From the NCBI GenBank assembly GCA_946811695.1, contig OX328125.1:104070176-104134175 (forward strand): 64,000 bases of DNA. Direction: 5' to 3'. The notes below the pieces were generated by a model that was not told the origin of the DNA, did not search any database, and was given only the letters and a program-made list of their open reading frames with translations. How positions within the stretch are numbered: position 1 is the stretch's first letter; the number at the start of each line of letters is the position of its first letter. The position numbers were made by a program, and so were the translations under genes. The DNA is from Gonocerus acuteangulatus (taxonomy: Eukaryota; Arthropoda; Insecta; Hemiptera; Coreidae). Below are positions 55,989 through 64,000 of this stretch, in pieces.

Positions 55989-57078
55989 TAAGTTCTACGT
56001 ACATATTTGTCTGTTATCAATCTATTTAGGGAATATTTATTCATTTCAGAGTTTCCTAACATTTCCCGATTAAATATTTGCTTGGATTAGGTTAACCTGA
56101 TGGGTTTTATTTATTTTATTACATACATTATTATAGCATTGTTAGCAATTGGCATCATTTATCCAACAATACCTAAAAGGGGTCTCCCGTGGTCTACTGG
56201 CTAGCGCCTTAGATTCATAAGCGGGAGATAGTGGGTTCGCCCAGAAATTTAATTTTGGCAGATAATTAAAATCATTATTGGGCAGGAATTGATTTATAAA
56301 CGATAAAAAACAACACATACAATAATGCGGTTACCACACTTCATATTAAAGAGGTGAAAACAAGAAACTATATATAATTACAGATGTAAAAGAATAATTT
56401 AAATTAATAATTGTATGCTATGAATGTATAATTTATTACACTAAATGAAGAACTGTTTTTTTTTTATTTACTTACCTAATAATGACAATTTTATGATGAA
56501 AATAATTTCTCTTTAATGGCGGGTTTATAGACATATCAGTTATTTTTATGTAAATTATTTATTGGATGCAAACGATTTCATAACATTATGAAAGCCTCTA
56601 GGGTTTGAAAATATTGACTAAACTTCTATAAGTGGAATTCCTTTAAGGCTAAAGAGCCACCGCTAGAGAAAATCATTTAAGAAAATATTTGGCCTTTAGG
56701 TCCTTCCAATAATTTGTTTTCCTTGATAGAGTAAACACGAGGAAACCTCTCTTTGGTTAGAGGTAAGTGCTTCTCAGCAACTGTGCTTGCTCATATATTT
56801 TTCAAAGCAACATTTAGGTATAGTTTCGGCCACATCTAGAGATAACAGAGGTCTTTGATGATTTTTTTTAATTTTTATTAACAGTACATGGACATTTTCT
56901 TTCAAAATCCTTCCTGTTCACCCCAGATAATGGTCACTTCAAACAAATTGTAGGGGAATAGATAATGGGGAAATATTTTAGAGAAGCGGAAATTCCTTTC
57001 AAAACTATAATTTACACTCACGTTATTGTTACAATCATAAATATCATAAACCATCGCTAAGATGAGAGAAAAGGTTGA
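55989..57078. other. Intronic sequence with a truncated SINE
   Basis: 56179-56265 is a plus-strand type 1 SINE head (GGGGTCTCCCGTGGTCTACT, AGATAGTGGGTTCG) that stops soon after the B box. The rest is AT-rich with nothing recognised. Confidence 0.55.
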
Positions 57079-57480
57079 GTGAGAGAGAGACAGCTAGATA
57101 GAGTTATCAAATATCATTTGGGGAGATTAGAGCATATTTTGGAGCTGACCTACCTCTCATCGCCATCTCGACCGATTTCAGGAACGGGTGTGGACTCTGA
57201 CCCGTCGGAGGTAAGCCAGCTCTTTATACTTTTTTTACCCCACTCCTGCTTTAGCACGTGGATGGACGAGAAACTCTTGTCCAAATTTTGGTTGAATCTT
57301 CCGGGAATCTTACGAATCAGCCACGTGCGGTTCCAACAACCCAGACGGAACTTTTGCGGATTCGTTGTTCCCACATCTCCAGAGATGGACAGCCAACCTT
57401 TTCTCTCATCTTTATTCACTTACAAAATCCAAGGGAAAACGGGGCCTTACAAAATCATTTTTTTTTTCTTCTAGTGAACC
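57079..57480. other. Unassigned, less AT-rich block with open frames
   Basis: Open frames on both strands (plus: to 131 aa; minus: 89 aa) and plausible splice signals (TTTCAG at 57180, GAG|GTAAGC at 57210, TGCTTTAG at 57254). I recognise no protein and cannot decide between strands; it could be an exon cluster or captured coding DNA. Confidence 0.25.
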
Positions 57481-57483
57481 ATT

Positions 57484-57721
57484 AGGGGCGTACATGAATC
57501 TTGGCGACACGGCACAATTAGGAGATAGTGTGGACACTACTATGATCCAACCTCCAAATTTGCTTTTTGCAGTTACCCATCCATAAATTAATAAAAGGCC
57601 AGGTAGGCGTAGGGACGAGCTGGTATCCAGAAGCGAAGACGAGAGAGGATAAAATCTTTAGTGTGTTCGAGCTTTGAACAGCATATTAGTCAAGTGCTCT
57701 ACTACTGAGCTAATCTCGCCT

Positions 57722-57722
<1 letters not shown>
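57484..57722 (-). mobile_element. tRNA-derived SINE, family B, truncated
   Basis: On the minus strand GGCGAGATTAGCTCAGTAGT, AGAGCACTTGAC, then the shared body (CACTAAAGATTTTATCCTC, TTTTATTAATTTATGGATGG, CACTATCTCCTAATTGTGCC). It begins directly at a (TA)n tract (57724-57777) and lacks the T tail. Confidence 0.75.
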
Positions 57723-57777
<55 letters not shown>

Positions 57778-57826
57778 GTCCATGTTTAAAGATTTTTTTA
57801 TACTTTGTTATTTTATAATAACCTAT

Positions 57827-58598
57827 TATTATTATTATTATTATTAAGACGGGTGCCCAGATAGAGGGAGCTGCACCGAGGCCAACAAGGCCAATTGTGC
57901 CACCCGACAAGCCAGCCTGTTACACCAACAGCGCCGTATCCGACAAGAACCTTAATAGAGTCCGAAGGTTCAGTTCAGGTAGCCTTCTAGGGTCATCTAT
58001 GAAGTCTGCACCAAAATGCAGGTATTTCTTTGCTACAAGAGCTGGACATCTGCATATGATGTGGTACGGGGTCTCGTCGTCTTCAAAGCATAGTCTGCAC
58101 CATGATGTCCTGGTCAGCCCCATAGAGTAGAGGTGCCGGTGCATTTTACAGTGACCTGTAAGAAGAGCTGTTACTAGTCTTACCTTGGACCTGCACAGAT
58201 TAAGGAGAGTCACCGTCCTCTTCCTGTCCACAAAGGAAAGGAACAGCTTCGCCTGTGTCTGGGTGGAGCTGCTGCACCACTTCCTCCTATGCTCAGCTTC
58301 CGCCCACCTTCTAATACTTAATCTGGCCACAGCTGGTGCAATCCCACATTGAGGTTCTGGTGATAGGGGGATTGTCGCTGCACCGATATTGGCCAACTCG
58401 TCAGCTCTTTCATTACCCTGGATACCAGAGTGGCCTGGGACCCACTCCAGTCTGACCTTGTTACGTCGTCCAAGTAAGTTTAAGCTGCCCTTGCATTGCT
58501 GTACTACCTTTGACCTGATCTTATTCGTGGATAGAGCTCTTATGGCCGCTTGGCTATCGGAGAAAATAGTGAAGCGCCTGTCTATTGGAGAGCCGCTG
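57827..58598 (-). mobile_element. 5'-truncated LINE with RNase H and (TAA)n tail
   Basis: Inserted in the Penelope remnant with a 14-bp duplication TTATAATAACCTAT (57813-57826, 58599-58612). On the minus strand it ends in TAA repeats (57827-57846). RNase H and a TAA-repeat tail point to the I-like group of non-LTR elements. Confidence 0.85.
57920..58598 (-). pseudogene. LINE RNase H domain and C-terminal CCHC-like region
   Basis: Minus-strand frame with RRFTIFSDSQAAIRALST, RLEWVPGHSGIQGNERADEL, then a C-terminal CRLCFEDDETPYHIICRCP (C-x2-C...H-x3-C). The RNase H motifs DSQ and GH-G--GNE-AD are intact. The open frame runs on to 58831 only because the flanking Penelope sequence is open in the same phase; those residues belong to the target. 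Confidence 0.82.
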
Positions 58599-58612
58599 TT
58601 ATAATAACCTAT

Positions 58613-59270
58613 ATCCGATTCAATATTTTGACATATGACACCTTTGAGATGTACTTCTTGTATCGGAGCCTGTCGACACTGCGTAGAGAAGATGGAACTG
58701 CTTTGAGACTGTTCTTCGTCTTGCTGCTTTGCGCTTGCTTGTTTTTTCCCGTCCGATCTTCCCTTAATAATTGTGAGAATGGGCTTCCATGTAGGGTGTA
58801 GGATGGCACCTTCATCTCGGTTCAGAGTCATAGGTTGTTTGAATATTTTGACCGCCTCTCTGACTAACCTACTTTGACGATTGTCTTCTTTGGCTAGGAT
58901 TCTGGCTTAGTCAAAAAGTGTTTGTCCGGGACATTCCTCCCCGTGTCTTGCTACGGCAGACGTTTTTGTGCGTCTCAGACGGTAGTCAGCGCAATGATGG
59001 CCTATTCTAGAGGCTACTTTCTTCCCCGTCTGTCCCACGAAGACTGTTCCACAGACACATGGAAGAAGATAAGCACCTTTGTCTTTCAGCCTCTGTTTGT
59101 CTTTGGCGATCCAAGCCAGTCACCTGCCTTGTCTGAAGGTCGAAAAGCGACGTCTACTCTTCGATTTATGAACAGTCTGCCTATCTTCTCACTTATCCCT
59201 CGGACGTATGGTAACGTTTTTCTGCGACCCATATCTTCTTTTTTTGTCTGAACTATTCCTTTTTGATTTT
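58613..59270 (-). pseudogene. Penelope-like GIY-YIG endonuclease, broken
   Basis: On the minus strand: RRKTLPYVRGISEKIGRLF, INRRVDVAFRPSDKAGDWLG, then a frameshift near 59078. After it come GAYLLPCVCGTVFVGQTGKK, VASRIGHH, TSAVARHGEECPGQTLFD, a TAA stop at 58907, ILAKEDNRQSRLVREAVKI, and LNRDEGAILHPTWKPIL. The PYV-G-SEKI block and the GAY...FVGQTG (GIY-YIG) with CxC and REA-EI motifs are those of Penelope-like elements. One frameshift and one stop make it inactive. Confidence 0.82.
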
Positions 59271-59304
59271 CATTTTTAGTACAGCTGACTGCTTTATCTA
59301 CTTC

Positions 59305-59307
<3 letters not shown>

Positions 59308-59364
<57 letters not shown>
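59308..59364. repeat. (TA)n microsatellite
   Basis: TA tract between the Penelope remnant and a family A fragment. Confidence 0.95.
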
Positions 59365-59367
<3 letters not shown>

Positions 59368-59399
59368 TGAACAGACTATTTATTAGGTACTTTATAAAT

Positions 59400-59640
59400 A
59401 CTTTATAAAATTGAAAAGGTCATGTTCGTTAACCAGCAGAATCCGCCTTTCGAGACACTGTTTTATGTGGGAAATTTGCGAGAAATAAATCGTTGCGCTG
59501 ATGGCTTTTCGTTTGTGGGCTATAGGTTCGTAGCCGAAATGTCAATTAATTTACAAAGGTCACAAAATTTGTGTAAATATATTTAATATTAAGGACGGAA
59601 AAATGTTAAGATGACGCAGCTCCTGCGAGTCGTCCTATTT
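59400..59640 (-). repeat. Family A fragment
   Basis: Inverted pieces GGTCATGTTCGTTAACCAGC and AGATGACGCAGCTCCTGCGA (the family head), with the core mostly deleted between them. Confidence 0.65.
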
Positions 59641-59813
59641 TTACTGTTTTGCAATACAAACGTAAAATCTTCTCCACAAGGCTGTGATAAAATAGGAGAT
59701 AGGCGAACGAAAAAAAAATCTCTATTTTTTTGAGTAATTTTCGCACGTGTATTAAGAAATGTCAAAAAGAGATAACACCGACCTTTGAGCAAGCTATACT
59801 TAAAATTTATTTG

Positions 59814-59814
<1 letters not shown>

Positions 59815-59873
<59 letters not shown>

Positions 59874-60415
59874 AAAATCATGTGTCTGTTTGCTCCTTGT
59901 ACAAATCTACACCGTTTGACCGATTTTGACCAAACTTGGCACACAAGTAGGTTGATACAGGAAATCTCCTAGGCTAGGTCAAACTTTCAAAATTTGGTCA
60001 AAAGGTCAAAAGTTTTGTTCAAGAAAAATTGGCTATACTGAACCATTCAGATTCTGACGGCCATTTTTAATTGACAACCATTTTGAATAAAGTCTCAAAT
60101 TTATTTGTTGAAAGTTGTTGATAATTAGAATAACTCGAACTCATTGATGACTTTAAATCATTATATAATCGTGTAATGGAGTTTATTTCAATTATATATC
60201 AACAGTCACTGTCTAATTAAGGAGGGCTGGCCTTTCTTTGATAATCGCTACTCGCTGACTGTGGTGCTGGCCTCTTTCGGCTGTTTCACGAATTATTTAA
60301 AGAAATTCACACCGTTTGACCGATTTTGACGTAACTGGGTATACAGTTAGATCTTTATACGGGGAGAGTCATAGGCAGAAAGTAGGCGTAGCATGGCACA
60401 CTGGGTAAAAGCTAG
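59815..60415 (+). mobile_element. Helitron, non-autonomous, diverged copy
   Basis: A degenerate (TA)n (59817-59872) then AAAAATCATGTGTCTGTTTG, a CGTTTGACCGATTTTGACC repeat at each side of unrelated sequence (about 59990-60290), and the end GTAGGCGTAGCATGGCACAC, TGGGTAAAAGCTAG (60412-60415) before T. The terminal hairpin is eroded. Confidence 0.7.
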
Positions 60416-61327
60416 TAAATTTATAAACTCTATATTTATAGACTTTCAAATGAAACTATTTCCATTTAACTCTCTACTGATAAGAGATAAGGATCGAGCC
60501 AGAGCCAGTAGAGAGATGAATGAAGCATTGTTCTAGTGATGCAGACAGGGGATTTGTCAAGCGTCTATTCTCTCTAGGACTATGTAAGCAGAACCATGAA
60601 TGGGATCTATTCATTCATTATTATCCTTTGTCTCTCTCTAGCTGCACTTTATGTAGCTGCACTTCTCTCTCAGTAATAGCTATTATTCTATGTTATAACT
60701 CATTGTGATACTCGAATATTCGCTACTGTTCTTGCTGATATTATGTTGTCTAAATTTCCACCTTATACCCAATCCTAATTAACAATTTATGAGCACAAAG
60801 ACTAGAATAGTCGGAACAAACTTTTGTGGTTACAATTATGGCTACTATACACTATATATATAAATATATATATTTATATATATATATATATATCCAATAA
60901 CAGAAAACACAAGAAAGAAGTGAATATAATTCTTTCTCCGTCAATTGATAGCGTCTCAAGACAGATTTATTGTTACAGAATGTATGTTAAAAATACTCTA
61001 CATTAAAGAATTCGATATAATACTGAAGAAAAGAGGGGGAAAATAACTTAACAATAAAGACAAATTTTGGTTGCCCAACTATATTGGGTTGCTCCCCACA
61101 CAACATACTAGACAACAAAAAATTGCAAGAATTATAAAAAAATGAGTCAAACAGAAAGGAACATACATAGTGACGAACCAGTTGGTCATCTCTGGAAATC
61201 ACAGGAAAATGGCTAAAATGAAAGTCAGGAAAATAAAAGAAAATCTAAAGAATTAAATGAAGTTTTAAAATGAACATTGAGATCAATGAAATAAATATTT
61301 CAGATGAAAGCTTAACCCTGCATCGGG
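60416..61327. other. Non-coding sequence before the satellite
   Basis: No gene seen. Contains a degenerate (TA)n at about 60853-60892. Confidence 0.4.
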
Positions 61328-64000
61328 TGCAATGGTTCTATTGGTACTGGTGGGTGGTTTCAAGGTAGGTAGCTCCGTCCTGTATCTCAACACAAGGTAC
61401 TACTCCCTCCAGTACCTTCCTAGGTCGGTCTTGTCTACAAGGCGACCTACTATAATGGTTCTATTGGTACCGGTGGGTGGTTTTAAGGTACGTAGCTCCG
61501 TCCTGTATCTCAACACAAGGTACTTCTCCCTCCAGTACCTTCCTAGGTCGGTCTTGTCTACAAGGCGACATACTATAATGGTTCTATTGGTACTGGTGGG
61601 TGGTTTTAAGGTAGGTAGCTCCGTCCTGTATCTCAACACAAGGTACTACTCTCTCCAGTACCTTCCTTGGTTGGTCTTGTCTACACGGCGACCAACTATA
61701 ATGGTTCTATTGGTACTGGTGGGTGGTTTTAAGGTACGTAGCTCCGTCCAGTATCTCAATACAAGGTACTACTCCCTCCAGTACCTTCCTAGGTCGGTCT
61801 TGTCTACACGGCGACCTACTATAATGGTTCTATTGGTACTGGTGGGTGGTTTTAAGGTACGTAGCTCCGTCCAGTATCTCGACACAAGGTACTACTCCCT
61901 CCAGTACCTTCCTAGGTCGGTCTTGTCTACACGGCGACCTATTATAATGGTTCTATTGGTACTGGTGGGTGGTTTTAAGGTACGTAGCTCCGTCCAGTAT
62001 CTCAACACAAGGTACTACTCCCTCCGGTACCTTCCTTGGTTGGTCTTGTCTACACGGCGACCTACTATAATGGTTCTATTGGTACTGGTGGGTGGTTTTA
62101 AGGTACGTAGCTCCGTCCTGTATCTCAACACAAGGTACTACTCCCTCCAGTACCTTCCTAGGTCGGTCTTGTATACACGGCGACCTACTATAATCGTTCT
62201 ATTGGTACTGGTGGGTGGTTTTAAGGTACGTAGCTCCGTCCTGTATCTCAACACAAGGTACTACTCCCTCCAGTACCTTCCTAGGTCGGTCTTGTATACA
62301 CGGCGACCTACTATAATCGTTCTATTGGTACTGGTGGGTGGTTTTAAGGTACGTAGCTCCGTCCTGTATCTCAACACAAGGTACTACTCCCTCCAGTACC
62401 TTCCTAGGTCGGTCTTGTATACACGGCGACCTACTATAATGGTTCTATTGGTACTGGTGGGTGGTTTTAAGGTACGTAGCTCCATCCTGTATCTCAACAC
62501 AAGGTACTACTCCCTCCAGTACCTTCCTAGGTCGGTCTTGTCTACACGGCGACCTACTATAATGGTTCTATTGGTACTGGTCGGTGGTTTTAAGGTACGT
62601 AGCTCCGTCCAGTATCTCAACACAAGGTACTACTCCCTCCAGTACCTTCCTAGGTCGGTCTTGTCTACACGGCGACCTACTATAATGGTTCTATTGGTAC
62701 TGGTGGGTGGTTTTAAGGTACGTAGCTCCGTCCTGTATCTCAACACAAGGTACTACTCCCTCCAGTACCTTCCTAGGTCGGTCTTGTATACACGGCGACC
62801 TACTATAATGGTTCTATTGGTACTGGTGGGTGGTTTTAAGGTACGTAGCTCCGTCCTGTATCTCAACACAAGGTACTACTCCCTCCAGTACCTTCCTAGG
62901 TCGGTCTTGTCTACACGGCGACCTACTATAATCGTTCTATTGGTACTGGTGGGTGGTTTTAAGGTACGTAGCTCCGTCCTGTATCTCAACACAAGGTACT
63001 ACTCCCTCCAGTACCTTCCTAGGTCGGTCTTGTATACACGGCGACCTACTATAATCGTTCTATTGGTACTGGTGGGTGGTTTTAAGGTACGTAGCTCCGT
63101 CCTGTATCTCAACACAAGGTACTACTCCCTCCAGTACCTTCCTAGGTCGGTCTTGTATACACGGCGACCTACTATAATGGTTCTATTGGTACTGGTGGGT
63201 GGTTTTAAGGTACGTAGCTCCATCCTGTATCTCAACACAAGGTACTACTCCCTCCAGTACCTTCCTAGGTCGGTCTTGTCTACACGGCGACCTACTATAA
63301 TGGTTCTATTGGTACTGGTCGGTGGTTTTAAGGTACGTAGCTCCGTCCAGTATCTCAACACAAGGTACTACTCCCTCCAGTACCTTCCTAGGTCGGTCTT
63401 GTCTACACGGCGACCTACTATAATGGTTCTATTGGTACTGGTGGGTGGTTTTAAGGTACGTAGCTCCGTCCTGTATCTCAACACAAGGTACTACTCCCTC
63501 CAGTACCTTCCTAGGTCGGTCTTGTATACACGGCGACCTACTATAATGGTTCTATTGGTACTGGTGGGTGGTTTTAAGGTACGTAGCTCCGTCCTGTATC
63601 TCAACACAAGGTACTACTCCCTCCAGTACCTTCCTAGGTCGGTCTTGTCTACACGGCGACCTACTATAATGGTTCTATTGGTACTGGTGGGTGGTTTTAA
63701 GGTACGTAGCTCCGTCCTGTATCTCAACACAAGGTACTACTCCCTCCAGTACCTTCCTAGGTCGGTCTTGTATACACGGCGACCTACTATAATGGTTCTG
63801 TTGGTACTGGTGGGTGGTTTTAAGGTACGTAGCTCCGTCCTGTATCTCAACACAAGGTACTACTCCCTCCAGTACCTTCCTAGGTCGGTCTTGTCTACAC
63901 GGCGACCTACTATAATGGTTCTATTGGTACTGGTGGGTGGTTTTAAGGTACGTAGCTCCATCCTGTATCTCAACACAAGGTACTACTCCCTCCAGTACCT
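61328..64000. repeat. 123-bp satellite, more than 21 copies, runs off the window
   Basis: Head-to-tail 123-bp units (TACTATAATGGTTCTATTGG, TACTGGTGGGTGGTTTTAAG, GTACGTAGCTCCGTCCTGTA, TCTCAACACAAGGTACTACT, CCCTCCAGTACCTTCCTAGG, TCGGTCTTGTCTACACGGCG, ACC). Diagnostic variants (TCGTTC for TGGTTC, CCATCC for CCGTCC, GGTCGG for GGTGGG) recur 738 bp apart (for example 62191 and 62929), i.e. six units, giving a higher-order repeat. As 123 = 3 x 41, a minus-strand frame is open in some units, but most carry an in-frame TAG. Confidence 0.95.

Larger units (their letters stand above)
57778..59270 (-). mobile_element. Penelope-like element remnant between (TA)n tracts
   Basis: Minus-strand remnant encoding the end of a Penelope-like RT region and a GIY-YIG endonuclease. 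It is bounded by (TA)n at 57724-57777 and 59308-59364 and interrupted by a LINE (57827-58598). The sequence after removal of the LINE and one target copy is continuous. 5'-truncated: the RT catalytic core is absent. The right-hand (TA)n is followed by a family A fragment, so it may have inserted in that repeat's microsatellite. Confidence 0.8.

Noticed and set aside
56179..56265. Possible tRNA gene (A box, B box)
   Set aside because: The acceptor stem does not close and the same head recurs with a shared non-tRNA body at other sites, so it is a SINE head.
61400..61639. 79-aa minus-strand frame in the satellite with a 41-aa repeat
   Set aside because: Most other units have an in-frame TAG at the same place, so it is not a maintained coding repeat.

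Overview
This looks like a stretch of an animal genome, most likely an insect. It is AT-rich, has no dense ORFs, and is full of (TA)n microsatellites, tRNA-derived SINEs, non-LTR retrotransposons, a Penelope-like element, Helitrons, mariner, PIF/Harbinger, hAT and piggyBac pieces, and tandem arrays. The species and order cannot be fixed from the sequence. There is no bacterial-style gene content, CRISPR array, rRNA or intact tRNA gene.

Under the repeats I see part of one host gene on the minus strand. Three short cysteine-rich exons (47461-47587, 46146-46289, 11444-11532) have splice sites in matching phases and join into 120 codons without a stop. The peptide resembles insect secreted neuropeptide-precursor-type proteins that I remember being annotated as 'prohormone-3'; the name is a recollection, the exon structure is read from the sequence. 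If right, 11533-46145 is a single intron of about 34.6 kb and nearly everything else in the window is intronic. A further possible terminal exon lies at 3907-4020.

Layout. 0-11 kb: copies of a roughly 1.1 kb dispersed repeat (called family A here), three SINE families, a Helitron-like element, a long foldback (8876-9689), a Helitron, and arrays of 36, 23 and 40 bp units. 13.8-15.5 kb: one PIF/Harbinger element nested in another. 17-28 kb: several giant inverted repeats, MITEs and family A copies. 28.1-31.3 kb: an RTE-like LINE with a 16-bp target duplication and three frameshifts. 33 kb: a 43-bp-type minisatellite. 34.4-45.0 kb: a set of nested transposons. A T-tailed SINE was split by a DNA transposon; that holds a mariner-like element with arms of about 0.58 kb; that in turn holds a LINE with two intact ORFs. 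45-48 kb: a TGATT-rich tract, a piggyBac MITE, a long (TC)n and two exons. 49.9-51.5 kb: a 73-bp minisatellite in the 3' end of a LINE fragment. 57.7-59.3 kb: a Penelope-like GIY-YIG endonuclease remnant interrupted by an RNase H-bearing LINE fragment with (TAA)n tail. 61.3 kb to the end: a 123-bp satellite with a 738-bp higher-order period.

The most interesting recurring signal is a hammerhead-ribozyme-like core (CTGANGA, a short stem-loop, GAAAC, then RTGTA) at seven places, most of them placed as inverted pairs inside foldback elements that end in (TA)n. Penelope-like elements are known to carry hammerhead motifs, and one Penelope remnant is present here, so these foldbacks may be its non-autonomous relatives.
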